Assembly: GCA_022577435.1 (NCBI GenBank)
Contig: JAKOON010000014.1
Span: 275,001-339,000 of the forward strand
DNA from: Embiotoca jacksoni
Taxonomy: Eukaryota; Chordata; Actinopteri; Embiotocidae
Reading direction: 5' to 3'
Length of the DNA: 64,000 nt
Within the stretch, counting starts at the first letter, position 1; each line of letters opens with the position of its first letter. Below the pieces are notes generated by a model, which worked only from the letters and a program-made list of their open reading frames with translations, searched no databases and had not been told where the DNA came from. The translations under genes were made by a program, and so were the position numbers. This document shows, in pieces, positions 1 through 13,125 of the stretch.

Positions 1-1875
1 ATGTGACATTCTTCAATAGGACCAGACTTCATTCAAAATTTGGACAATTTTAGTCTCAACTTTGTTCCGTCGGTGTTCAGGCTGCTCTGCGATGCAACCC
101 GACACTTCACTTTGATTTCTTTGGTGTCTGCTCCGGTATCGAGGATCGTGAACTTGAATTCTGGTATCGGTAAAGTTCACGTTGACTTCGATGACACCGA
201 TACAAAATGTGAAATGACGGTATTTTAAGGAGGATTATCGGCGCTTGATTTTACACACAAAACAGTTTGATGTAGAAAACTAAGCTGAATATTGATGAGG
301 AGGACTGACACGAGGAGGCGTTCAGTGTCGCAATATTGTTTTCACAAAAAACTAACTGAATGAGCTTCAAAATAAAACAGCAGCACGTGACTACAATCAC
401 AAATATATCGATACTCCGCCGCTTTATCGATCAGCTCCATTTGCGGCTCATTTAATCGGTTTGTTTTTTGTTGAAAAGGTCAGAGGTCACACAGCTGTTC
501 GGTTTCCCACTGAGGTGTTTCACCCTGAAATATGCAGAACAAAACGCGCTTCAACGGACAGTTTGAAGTCATCACTCACCGCTGCAGCAGCTGCTCCTCT
601 AATCCATCGATCCGGTCCGATCCGATCCGGTCCGATCCAATCCGGTCCGATCCGTGCTGATCGATCCAACTGATCGATTCAGAGAGAAATCAGCGTGCAG
701 ATCAAACAGTTTGTTCTTCACTTCTCCAGCCTGCGACTCAAACTCAACAAACTACTGCTGAAAAAAAAACAAAAAACAGGCGGTCCGCCTGTGCTGCGTT
801 CAGGGACCCGCAAAAAGATCTGAAATCACAGTTAGATTTAAAAATCCTTATTTAAACATTTCTGCTTTAGTTTAGCGGCAAAGTTTGGACGATTAATTGA
901 TTTATTTCACCTTCAAAATGTCTCTGAAAAAGAAAGACGAGCACAAACAGTCACAAAACAAACACAAAGAGACAGAAAACATTGTTCCTATGAATAAATG
1001 TATATTTGATATTTGGCCCTGCGGAGGTTTGTGTTACCTCTTAAATAGTATTTGTGTTTGAGAATAACAATTGAATATTGCTCCATTGGTTCTGTTTTAT
1101 TAAAGAATTGTGTGAAAACTATTTTTATATTGAACCAGCTTGTTTCACCGGAAGCAGCTGGAAGCTTCGTGTTCATCTCCATCAGTGTTCACGAAGTAAA
1201 ACCTGCTGGACTACAGAGATAACATTATGGCTGTCTAATTTCCCATAACCCAGAAAGGCAGCATCCGTCTGCTGCAGCGGCACGACGGCGCCTCCCTGCG
1301 GCCACAGAGAGGAGGTGCAGACGACTTCAGCCAGAAAGCTCACCGTGATGTATTTATAATGTGTCCCAGCAGCTTTCTATTCATATTATTTTATTCATAT
1401 TTATTCGTATGAGAATTTTAAAAGTAGTTTATTTGGCAGTCGTGTGTCACAGCAAACAAAACGGTGTTATTTTTGATAGTTTTTTGTGTATTATCAGAGA
1501 AATATGACTTTAAACTGAGTCACTCAGAGCTTTTCAGACCTTTTGTCGCCTCCTTCTGCCGGTGAGAGGAACTACAACGACACCGTTGACACGTTTTAAC
1601 GTCGCAGGAGGATTTCTTGTTTTGAAAAGACTCGTTAGCTGGCGGATGTCTCTGCGCATGCTCAGTGCGGAAACGTCTCACCAGACCACATTTAAAAACT
1701 TCTGAAGTCGTTTGGTTTCAGTGTTACAGGTGTTCATTATAGACGAGCTCTTCTTTTAAATGTCGAGTTACCTGGACAACACACGGGTGGGCGGGGCTTC
1801 TTCAGGTCATTATTGAAACGGTTTTTTTTCTTCACATTTCTCAACTCTGGACTGAACAAACAGAAAAAGTCCGCA
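1..1875. other. No gene recognised; flanking non-coding DNA
   Basis: No exon with convincing splice sites or protein similarity was seen on either strand. The only local structure is a short run of roughly 10-bp units built on tccgatccgg at about 603-658. Open frames here are short and low in complexity. The stretch may be upstream sequence of the gene whose predicted first exon ends at 2258. Confidence 0.5.
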
Positions 1876-1876
1876 G

Positions 1877-1877
<1 letters not shown>

Positions 1878-1925
<48 letters not shown>

Positions 1926-2035
1926 CTCACACACACACACGCTCACACACACTCTCACACACGCACACACACACACACACACACACACCACACCCAAACA
2001 CACACACACACACACACACACCACACCCAAACACA
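1878..2035. repeat. (CA)n microsatellite, interrupted
   Basis: CA dinucleotide tract with ct and cca interruptions. It lies just upstream of the predicted first exon of rhog. Confidence 0.95.
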
Positions 2036-2129
2036 CATACACTTCCTCAAACTTGCTCCACCACTTCCTCTCGCTCTCCTCTCGCTCTCCTCTCGGACTT
2101 CCTCCTCTTCATTAGCTCCGCCCGTCCGT

Positions 2130-2258
2130 CTCTCACTGAGATAGAGATCCGCTGCACCCCCCGCACACTCTCACACGCACCCGGACACCCGGACACACGC
2201 GCCCTCACGGAGCGGGACTGAGCGGAGCTGCGTGCCCGGAGAGGAGAACTGATGACCG
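2130..2258 (+). other. Predicted 5' non-coding (or start) exon of rhog
   Basis: A GC-rich stretch ends in a strong splice donor (ccg|gtgagt, exon end 2258), and no other gene in this direction is nearer than rhog. The matching acceptor is ctgcag|gactg at 13081/13082. An ATG at 2252 (ATG ACC G) would join in phase to the exon at 13082 and read without a stop into the RhoG ATG at 13126, adding 17 residues. The exon and its assignment to rhog are inferences; the left edge is arbitrary because no TATA box or start signal was identified. Confidence 0.4.
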
Positions 2259-2294
2259 GTGAGTCTTCTGCTTTCAGCCGCCCGGAGCTCCGAG

Positions 2295-2295
<1 letters not shown>

Positions 2296-2351
<56 letters not shown>

Positions 2352-2440
2352 TTTTTTCTCCTTCTGTCTAAACTTCCAGCACATTATTGATCTGTTTTAA
2401 TTCCCGTCAGCTGATCGATAATTTTTCCGGCGGATCGATA

Positions 2441-2491
<51 letters not shown>
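2296..2491. repeat. Two (GT)n microsatellites
   Basis: Pure GT tracts at about 2296-2349 and 2445-2491, just inside the predicted first intron of rhog. Confidence 0.95.
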
Positions 2492-3061
2492 GTCGTTACG
2501 GTAAAGTGCAGATGGACTACGACCACTCCCTGCGCGTGTTTGTGTTTCAGTCACTTCTTGTTTGAACTTTTTCAAACATTCCGAGAAGAAATGATGATCA
2601 GAAACGGATCGATTCATCCGGAAGTGGAAACAACGTAAACATCAGAATATGACATGTTTGATAGCTCAGTGGAGGATGGAGAGATAAAAGCACAAACACT
2701 GACAGCTTCTGAACTTTAAACTGTTAAATATTAATAAATGCCCTTAAAGAGCTGAAAATAATGATAATAAGGAAATAAAGTGAAATAACTGATTAATTAC
2801 ACAAAAACAGAAGTCACTGTTACTGAAGATGAATCTACAGAAATATCAGAAATACTACGACATGGAAGAGGGGAGTAAAAGTATTTATAGTATTACTAAT
2901 GGAAAAAAAACATGTCTAAATAACTTTATATATAGAGAGAGAGATTATATATATATAAATATTTTGGATGTTTATTGAATAATTTTAGATTTATTAGTGT
3001 TCAGTCATTTCTCCAGTGAAGTTGTTTTTTTTGTGTTCTGGTTTTACACAGTTTGTTTTAT
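2492..3061. other. AT-rich intron sequence, nothing recognised
   Basis: AT-rich sequence between a microsatellite and a minisatellite. No exon, RNA gene or known repeat was seen. Confidence 0.4.
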
Positions 3062-5149
3062 CCCCGGTTCGGTCTGATATCGTTGGGTTTTAACCTCGGT
3101 TCGGTCCGATATCGTTGGGTGTTCTAACCCCGGTTCGGTCCGATATCGTTGGGTGTTCTAACCCCGGTTCGGTCTGATATCGTTGGGTGTTCTAACCCCG
3201 GTTCGGTCCGATATCGTTGGGTGTTCTAACCCCGGTTCGGTCTGATATCGTTGGGTGTTCTAACCCCGGTTCGGTCTGATATCGTTGGGTGTTTTAACCT
3301 CGGTTCGGTTCGATATCGTTGGGTGTTTTAACCTCGGTTCGGTCTGATATCGTTGGGTGTTCTAACCCCGGTTCGGTCTGATATCGTTGGGTGTTCTACC
3401 CTCGGTTCGGTTCGATATCGTTGGGTGTTTTAACCTCGGTTCGGTCCGATATCGTTGGGTGTTCTAACCTCGGTTCGGTCCGATATCGTTGGGTGTTCTA
3501 ACCCCGGTTCGGTCTGATATCGTTGGGTGTTCTAACCCCGGTTCGGTCCGATATCGTTGGGTGTTCTAACCCCGGTTCGGTCTGATATCGTTGGGTGTTC
3601 TACCCTCGGTTCGGTCCGATATCGTTGGGTGTTTTAACCTCGGTTCGGTCCGATATCGTTGGGTGTTTTAACCTCGGTTCGGTCTGATATCGTTGGGTGT
3701 TCTAACCCCGGTTCGGTCTGATATCGTTGGGTGTTCTACCCTCGGTTCGGTTCGATATCGTTGGGTGTTCTAACCCCGGTTCGGTCCGATATCGTTGGGT
3801 GTTTTAACCCCGGTTCGGTTCGATATCGTTGGGTGTTTTAACCTCGGTTCGGTTCGATATCATTGGGTGTTTTAACCTCGGTTCGGTCCGATATCGTTGG
3901 GTGTTTTAACCTCGGTTCGGTCCGATATCGTTGGGTTTTAACCTCGGTTCGGTCCGATATCGTTGGGTTTTAACCTCGGTTCGGTTCGATATCGTTGGGT
4001 GTTTTAACCTCGGTTCGGTCCGATATCGTTGGGTGTTCTAACCCCGGTTCGGTCCGATATCGTTGGGTGTTTTAACCCCGGTTCGGTCCGATATCGTTGG
4101 GTGTTCTAACCCCGGTTCGGTTCGATATCGTTGGGTGTTCTAACCCCGGTTCGGTCCGATATCGTTGGGTGTTCTAACCCCGGTTCGGTTCGATATCGTT
4201 GGGTGTTCTAACCTCGGTTCGGTTCGATATCGTTGGGTGTTTTAACCTCGGTTCGGTTCGATATCGTTGGGTGTTTTAACCCCGGTTCGGTCCGATATCG
4301 TTGGGTGTTTTAACCCCCGGTTCGGTCCGATATCGTTGGGTGTTTTAACCCCCGGTTCGGTTCGATATCGTTGGGTGTTTTAACCCCCGGTTCGGTTCGA
4401 TATCGTTGGGTGTTCTAACCTCGGTTCGGTCCGATATCGTTGGGTGTTCTAACCCCGGTTCGGTCCGATATCGTTGGGTGTTCTAACCCCGGTTCGGTCC
4501 GATATCGTTGGGTGTTCTAACCCCGGTTCGGTTCGATATCGTTGGGTGTTTTAACCCCCGGTTCGGTCCGATATCGTTGGGTGTTCTAACCCCGGTTCGG
4601 TTCGATATCGTTGGGTGTTCTAACCCCCGGTTCGGTTCGATATCGTTGGGTGTTCTAACCCCGGTTCGGTTCGATATCGTTGGGTGTTTTAACCCCGGTT
4701 CGGTCCGATATCGTTGGGTGTTTTAACCCCCGGTTCGGTTCGATATCGTTGGGTGTTCTAACCCCGGTTCGGTTCGATATCGTTGGGTGTTTTAACCCCC
4801 GGTTCGGTTCGATATCGTTGGGTGTTCTAACCTCGGTTCGGTTCGATATCGTTGGGTGTTCTAACCTCGGTTCGGTCCGATATCGTTGGGTGTTCTACCC
4901 CCGGTTCGGTTCGATATCGTTGGGTGTTCTAACCTCGGTTCGGTCCGATATCGTTGGGTGTTCTACCCCCGGTTCGGTTCGATATCGTTGGGTGTTCTAA
5001 CCTCGGTTCGGTCCGATATCGTTGGGTGTTTTAACCCCCGGTTCGGTTCGATATCGTTGGGTGTTCTACCCCCGGTTCGGTTCGATATCGTTGGGTGTTC
5101 TAACCTCGGTTCGGTCTGATATCGTTGGGTGTTTTAACCCCGGTTCGGT
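3062..5149. repeat. 34-bp minisatellite with an EcoRV site in each unit
   Basis: About 60 head-to-tail units, mostly 34 bp with 32- and 35-bp variants. Each contains GGTTCGGT, the palindrome GATATC and TTGGGTGTT, then a run of 3 to 5 C. Units differ at a few fixed positions (tccg/ttcg/tctg before atatc; accccgg/acctcgg). Long reading frames across it only reflect the period and should not be annotated as genes. It is probably inside the first intron of rhog. Confidence 0.97.
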
Positions 5150-5849
5150 TAGTTTGAATTAATTCCAGTGAATATCATTGGCTTTCCTTGTACAACACAC
5201 TCAAGTGACTCACCAACATTTCTTGGTGGTGGTATGAATTCATCCATTTTATTTACATAACAACTTTGAGTCAGCAACAGAATCCAGCTTGTTCAAGGTA
5301 AATTCAGCCATTTTATACTACTTTGCACTTTTTTGTATGTATATCTCAGTAAAGACTTTTTATTCACATGCTACTGGATGAAGTGAGTGGCGGACAAACC
5401 CTTCCTGTTTCGGTTTCAACACAGACAGTTCCTCTTTGACCGGTGGCGTCTGACTGTTTGTTAGGGTGAGAGGGGGGCGGGGGGGGGCATTCAAACGGTA
5501 AATGGGGAGTTTTTAGCCTTCGTCTGACTCAGCTGGTCACGCTCAGACTTTAGTCAGTAATAAATATGCATGTTGAGTCACAGCTCTCCCGATCAATGAG
5601 GGATGATTACCAACGTACTGACCTTCAATCACAGGATTTAGAAAAACTCTTCAAGATCTTGGTTTGTTTTCTGACCTTTGCCCTTTAAACGTGCAGTATT
5701 TGGTATAAAACATGAGGCATGCTAGCAACAACTGCTGAGTTGAACAACTGTCTGATGTTTTAGCCTCAGACTAGTCTTAATATTCTCAGTTTCTGCTGTC
5801 TTGATTTGGTCAAATATTTATTAATATTTTAGCCCTGGGTTTGTCTGAT
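5150..5849. other. Non-coding spacer between two related minisatellites
   Basis: No gene recognised. A G-rich run at about 5470-5487 could form a quadruplex. Near 5830-5870 the sequence grades into degenerate units intermediate between the two flanking arrays. Confidence 0.4.
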
Positions 5850-6396
5850 ATTCTGTGGTGTTTTAGGCCTGGTTTAGCCCACTATACTCTAGTGTTTTAG
5901 GCCTGGTTTAGTCCAGTATGCTCTAGTGTTTTAGGCCTGGTTTAGTCCAGTATGCTCTAGTGTTTTAGGCCTGGTTTAGTCCAGTATGCTCTAGTGTTTT
6001 AGGCCTGGTTTAGTCCAGTATGCTCTAGTGTTTTAGGCCTGGTTTAGCCCACTATACTCTGGTGTTTTAGGCTTGGTTTAGTCCAGTATACTCTAGTGTT
6101 TTAGGCTTGGTTTAGTCCAGTATACTCTAGTGTTTTAGGCTTGGTTTAGTCCAGTATGCTCTAGTGTTTTAGGCCTGGTTTAGTCCAGTATACTCTAGTG
6201 TTTTAGGCTTGGTTTAGTCCAGTATACTCTGGTGTTTTAGGCCTGGTTTAGTCCATTATGCTCTAGTGTTTTAGGCCTGGTTTAGTCCAGTATACTCTGG
6301 TGTTTTAGGCCTGGTTTAGTCCATTATACTCTAGTGTTTTAGGCCTGGTTTAGTCCAGTATACTCTGGTGTTTTAGGCCTGGTTTAGTCCAGTATT
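5850..6396. repeat. 36-bp minisatellite related to the 34-bp array
   Basis: About 15 units of 36 bp with the landmarks GGCCTGGTTTAGTCC, AGTAT(G/A)CTCT and GTGTTTTA. These occur in the same order and spacing as GGTTCGGTCC, GATATC and GTGTTCTAACC in the 3062-5149 array, which suggests common ancestry. Confidence 0.95.
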
Positions 6397-8904
6397 CTTC
6401 CAGTTTGTGATTTTGTTTTATTATTTTTATGCTGAACTTCTGGTTTGTTTAAAATGTTGAAGGTCTTCACCTGCTGAGTTTAAGTTTATTCTTTCTTATT
6501 TTGCCGTCCAGCTGGTTGAAGTTCCTCCTTTCTGTCCCTAAAGTTATCTCAATGTCCTGTTGCTGAGTCATTCTGCTTTACGTGGGTTTTTCTGATTTTT
6601 CACATGCAGCTGTGAAGATATTCTGTAAATGCGGTCGTTCCAATTTGAGAGGTTTTCCCGTCAGAGCCGGGACGACTCGGTTCCTCTGCGGGTCAGAAGA
6701 CTCATTCTACACCGGCAGAATAAGATAAAAGAAGACAGCTGATGCGGCGAAACCAGAGTTGTTTTAGTTAGTTCCTGAAATGCAAAAACACAAGACCAGA
6801 GAGGAGGCTGAACCGACCGCTGTGGCTCAAGACTACATGTCCCATGAGCCTCTGCTGTGGTCAGAGCTTCTAGAGACAGACTCTTATATTCTATAACATT
6901 TTATGAAGTGTCCTCCGTGTTTCTGCTGTGACGCTGCTGCTGAAGTCGTTTTGCGTCTTTGAATTTGTTTTGCGTCTTTCTGAAGTCGTGTTCCTTCGAG
7001 GACGTTTTGAGTCCGTCTGGAGGACGAAGCGTCGTTCTGTCTCCGTGCGTCTCTTCGTGGACGTGTTCCGCCTCTTAAAGGACGTTCTGCATCTCTGAGT
7101 TTGTTGAAAGGCCCTGAACAGCATCGGGCATCTGTTGCCATGGAGATTAGTTTCATCTCAAGCTGCGAGTTTTAGTCTCGAGCGTCCGTCTGAGGCTCTA
7201 TGATGGGATGTCTCATTAAAACAAAACTTCACGCGTTTGTTTTCGATTCACACTTCAACAGGAAGGCGTTTTTTACACCACGAACACTTCAAGTCTTCTT
7301 CTGCTCCTTATTCTCATTTTCTTCTTCATTCGTCTCATCTAGTGGACGTTGGAGGAACTGCAGCTGAGAAGATTTATAAGTGAAGGTTATATGATTATCA
7401 AAACTCCTTTCCACCATTTAAAGAACAAATAATGAAGAAAATCAGGATCAACTGAAGTTTCACCTCCTGATGTCGTCATGGTAACCGGACTTCATGGAGG
7501 TTTCTGACTGACGCTGCTTTCTTTCATCATTAAACCGCAGTGACGCTTTTCTACCGAGAGCTTCCTGTTTTCCACACGCGTGTTACAAAAGGACGTCGTT
7601 ACAACACGGGAACCGTTGGCTTCCTTCTTCTGCGTCTCCGCATGTCATCGATGTTTCGCTCGGTTCGAGACGTTCCTCAGTGCTGTGAGAGAAGATACGA
7701 TTTCATCCATCCCACAGTTCAAAAAAATGTAAATACACGTATACAAATAGAACAAAATATTAAAGAATGTAAATACATAAAGACCCACATATAAATACAC
7801 ACAAGCTATTTGCACTAATTATGAATTTAACAAGTGCACGCAGGATGTTTCCACACGAAGAAAACATCATTATTATTATTACATATAAAATCTTAGCGTA
7901 GCCTTTATAAAAAATATATATTGGCCTGAAGTTTAATGTAGAGCTCCACTGTACGAGAACTAAAGTTTATTTTGACGAATGCAGATTAAAAAGAGTCCAC
8001 GAAGAAATTTTGACTTGACTTCTTACTGTAAAAAAATTATAACATTAAATGTTTCATTGATTGTTGGAAACAAAACTGCGAATAAATTTCATAAGAACCA
8101 CAAAACAAATGTATAAAATGAACTTGTGGTTAAACAACTTTAAGTAACACATTTAATGTCTTTAATGAAATATGAATCTATCAAAATCACTCTTAAATTC
8201 CAATATACAAAAACAAAATCACTTTTAATTTGTGATTTAATTGAAGATTTAACGTCACACACAGAAAGTATTAAAGATGTAACTGGAGGAAAAAAATGAT
8301 CAAAACACCTCCAGTTTCACTTTAAATCAACAGTCCAAACATTTCTTCCACTGCTGCAGAGGTCAGAGGTCACTCGTCTTCCTCACAACCCGACGGAGGG
8401 AAGAATCTGTGAGATCAGAGGTGAAGTCTTCCAGCAGCGGTGAGATCAGCTGACCGCCGCCCAGAGAGACATCCCCAGAGTCTGGGCCGAGCCGCTCTCT
8501 ATCCCAACATCTGGAGACACAATCCACTCGGCTGTTAAACTCTCCGTCTCCGTGGCGACGTGACGAACACACACGAAACGTTCACACACAAACTAACCGA
8601 CGCATCGAACTGTCGATCCGACTTTTAACCGAATGTTGAGACGACCGACAACAGAAAACACGTTTCAGCCCACCGCTGTTATCATGGCTGTGGGCGGGGC
8701 TTATTTGATTGACAGTTTGGTGTCTTTTAACTGTTGCGAGAGAACGAGGTGACGTCATCAAATAAAGAGATAAAAACTAAAACGGCGGAAATTTTCAGTT
8801 TGTTTCCTGTTTTAATGTGACGCGGTCGTCTTTTTCTTCTTTGGTGGTTCTCAAATGTTCCGCTATTCCGTTGTGACGTGTGACGGACAAGCAGTAACGT
8901 CATC
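6397..8904. other. Non-coding intron or intergenic DNA
   Basis: No exon recognised. About 6930-7110 contains irregular copies of a gcgtcttt-type motif (gttttgcgtcttt), a degenerate simple repeat. About 7700-8300 is AT-rich. Open frames in this stretch have no recognisable domain. Confidence 0.4.
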
Positions 8905-8905
8905 A

Positions 8906-9243
8906 GCTATCAGTGATGTCATCAACCATCAGTGATGTCATCAACCATCAGTGATGTCATCGTTGGTTTGTGAACGTTATGAATCCTCCAGTTCAGATTC
9001 TGTCCGTCACCATCTTTGTTAGTTCGGAGCGGTTTGGAGCAGGAAGTGACCATATTTGGACGAGCTGGGGGAGGAGCCAGCGGTGGATCTGACCGATCTG
9101 ATCGGAAACCTGACGATACTACGTCCCGCCCACCGATAGCTGTAACCTGACTGCACCACAGGCCTGTCAATCAAACAGACACGCCCCCAAAAACAGGTCT
9201 TCTTGAATCTTCTTTTCTAATGAATGAGGGATTATTTTCAGAT
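8906..9243 (-). repeat. Dispersed repeat family B, uninterrupted copy
   Basis: Read on the minus strand this contains landmarks also found at 28579-28639 plus 32310-32394 and at 42823-43057: ATCGGTGGGCGGGACG, a CCAAATATGGTCACTTC module and several TGATGACATCA units. It is the only copy here that reads straight through the point where the retrovirus at 28640-32309 is inserted, so it serves as an empty-site reference. No coding potential was seen; the family name was not identified. Confidence 0.85.
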
Positions 9244-9295
9244 GTTGCTGCTGACGGTGTCGACGTTAAACCCTGAACACATCAACTCCATTCAA

Positions 9296-9298
<3 letters not shown>

Positions 9299-9345
<47 letters not shown>
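9299..9345. repeat. (TG)n microsatellite
   Basis: Pure TG tract of about 46 nt. Confidence 0.95.
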
Positions 9346-9347
<2 letters not shown>

Positions 9348-9608
9348 GATAACATCTCTGTTTTGTTTGGAGACTGTTTCCTTCTTCGGAGATCATTTCC
9401 ATAAACACAAATACTGACAGAGGGAACCCCCCCCCCCTCTTCCTCTCCCCCCTGCAGTCAGACGATGGGACATCACGTGTTTCTGAACAAACTGTGTTAA
9501 CTGAAGGAAGCTGAAGTGTCTCTGACAGCTGGACGAGTGAACCAATCAGACGCTCCGAAGGTAAAGTCCAGGTCACGTGTGTATGTCTACAGAGTCCTTT
9601 AAAAAAGG

Positions 9609-12600
9609 ACAACACACTAAACACACAAAACACACAAAACACACAAAACACACTAAACACACTAAACACACAAAACACACTAAACACACTAAACACACTA
9701 AACACACAAAACACACAAAACACACTAAACACACTAAACACACAAAACACACAAAACACACTAAACACACTAAACACACTAAACACACTAAACACACAAA
9801 ACACACTAAACACACTAAACACACAAAACACACAAAACACACTAAACACACTAAACACACTAAACACACAAAACACACAAAACACACAAAACACACTAAA
9901 CACACTAAACACACAAAACACACTAAACACACTAAACACACTAAACACACTAAACACACAAAACACACAAAACACACTAAACACACAAAACACACTAAAC
10001 ACACTAAACACACAAAACACACTAAACACACTAAACACACAAAACACAAAACACACTAAACACACTAAACACACAAAACACACTAAACACACAAAACACA
10101 CTAAACACACTAAACACACTAAACACACAAAACACACAAAACACACAAAACACACAAAACACACTAAACACACTAAACACACAAAACACACAAAACACAC
10201 AAAACACACTAAACACACAAAACACACAAAACACACTAAACACACTAAACACACAAAACACACAAAACACACTAAACACACTAAACACACTAAACACACA
10301 AAACACACTAAACACACAAAACACACAAAACACACTAAACACACTAAACACACAAAACACACAAAACACACAAAACACACAAAACACACTAAACACACTA
10401 AACACACAAAACACACAAAACACACTAAACACACTAAACACACAAAACACACTAAACACACAAAACACACAAAACACACTAAACACACAAAACACACTAA
10501 ACACACTAAACACACAAAACACACAAAACACACTAAACACACTAAACACACTAAACACACTAAACACACAAAACACACAAAACACACTAAACACACAAAA
10601 CACACTAAACACACTAAACACACAAAACACACTAAACACACTAAACACACAAAACACAAAACACACTAAACACACTAAACACACAAAACACACTAAACAC
10701 ACAAAACACACAAAACACACTAAACACACAAAACACACAAAACACACAAAACACACTAAACACACAAAACACACTAAACACACTAAACACACAAAACACA
10801 CTAAACACACTAAACACACAAAACACACAAAACACACTAAACACACTAAACACACAAAACACACTAAACACACTAAACACACTAAACACACAAAACACAC
10901 AAAACACACAAAACACACTAAACACACTAAACACACAAAACACACTAAACACACAAAACACACAAAACACACTAAACACACAAAACACACAAAACACACT
11001 AAACACACAAAACACACAAAACACACTAAACACACAAAACACACTAAACACACTAAACACACAAAACACACAAAACACACAAAACACACTAAACACACTA
11101 AACACACAAAACACACTAAACACACAAAACACACTAAACACACAAAACACACAAAACACACTAAACACACAAAACACACTAAACACACAAAACACACAAA
11201 ACACACAAAACACACAAAACACACTAAACACACAAAACACACAAAACACACAAAACACACTAAACACACAAAACACACTAAACACACTAAACACACAAAA
11301 CACACTAAACACACTAAACACACAAAACACACTAAACACACTAAACACACTAAACACACAAAACACACAAAACACACTAAACACACTAAACACACAAAAC
11401 ACACAAAACACACTAAACACACTAAACACACAAAACACACAAAACACACAAAACACACAAAACACACAAAACACACAAAACACACTAAACACACTAAACA
11501 CACTAAACACACAAAACACACTAAACACACAAAACACACAAAACACACTAAACACACAAAACACACTAAACACACTAAACACACAAAACACACTAAACAC
11601 ACAAAACACACTAAACACACTAAACACACTAAACACACAAAACACACAAAACACACAAAACACACAAAACACACAAAACACACAAAACACACAAAACACA
11701 CTAAACACACAAAACACACTAAACACACTAAACACACAAAACACACTAAACACACAAAACACACAAAACACACTAAACACACTAAACACACAAAACACAC
11801 TAAACACACTAAACACACAAAACACACAAAACACACTAAACACACAAAACACACAAAACACACTAAACACACTAAACACACAAAACACACTAAACACACA
11901 AAACACACAAAACACACAAAACACACTAAACACACTAAACACACAAAACACACAAAACACACTAAACACACAAAACACACAAAACACACTAAACACACTA
12001 AACACACAAAACACACTAAACACACTAAACACACAAAACACACAAAACACACTAAACACACAAAACACACTAAACACACAAAACACACTAAACACACAAA
12101 ACACACTAAACACACTAAACACACAAAACACACTAAACACACTAAACACACTAAACACACAAAACACACTAAACACACAAAACACACTAAACACACTAAA
12201 CACACTAAACACACTAAACACACTAAACACACAAAACACACTAAACACACAAAACACACTAAACACACAAAACACACAAAACACACTAAACACACAAAAC
12301 ACACTAAACACACAAAACACACTAAACACACAAAACACACAAAACACACAAAACACACAAAACACACTAAACACACTAAACACACAAAACACACTAAACA
12401 CACAAAACACACTAAACACACTAAACACACAAAACACACTAAACACACTAAACACACAAAACACACTAAACACACTAAACACACAAAACACACAAAACAC
12501 ACTAAACACACTAAACACACAAAACACACTAAACACACAAAACACACTAAACACACAAAACACACAAAACACACTAAACACACAAAACACACAAAACACA

Positions 12601-12975
12601 CAAAACACACAAAACACACAAAACACACTAAACACACAAAACACACAAAACACACAAAACACACTAAACACACAAAACACACTAAACACACAAAACACAC
12701 AAAACACACTAAACACACAAAACACACTAAACACACAAAACACACAAAACACACAAAACACACTAAACACACAAAACACACTAAACACACAAAACACACA
12801 AAACACACTAAACACACAAAACACACAAAACACACAAAACACACAAAACACACTAAACACACAAAACACACAAAACACACTAAACACACTAAACACACTA
12901 AACACACAAAACACACAAAACACACTAAACACACAAAACACACACTAAACACACTAAACACACTAAACAACAACA
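9609..12975. repeat. 9-bp satellite array with no G on the + strand
   Basis: About 370 units of 9 bp in two forms, AAACACACT and AAACACACA, mixed irregularly. No G occurs on the + strand from 9609 to 12975. A unit shortened by 2 bp (aaaacacaaaacacac) occurs at about 10041 and 10651 in the same local unit order, showing that a block of about 610 bp was duplicated inside the array. Very long open frames of Cys/Val/Phe or Lys/His/Thr are artefacts of the period. The array lies about 100 bp upstream of the splice acceptor of the first rhog coding exon. Confidence 0.98.
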
Positions 12976-13125
12976 GTAGTTTGGACTCCTTCGAACGCGT
13001 GCGATTGATCTCAGAGTTTGTTGCTTCGTGTGTTTCCGTGTCTTCGTTGTCCGTCTCACTTCATCTGCTGTTTGACTGCAGGACTGTCTGTCAGGTCACC
13101 GAGGGGTCAGAGGTCAGAGGTCGTG

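Noticed and set aside
9573..12973. Long open frames (up to 980 codons of Cys/Val/Phe/Leu, and Lys-His-Thr on the other strand)
   Set aside because: Pure consequence of a 9-bp period with no stop in several frames; no gene signals.
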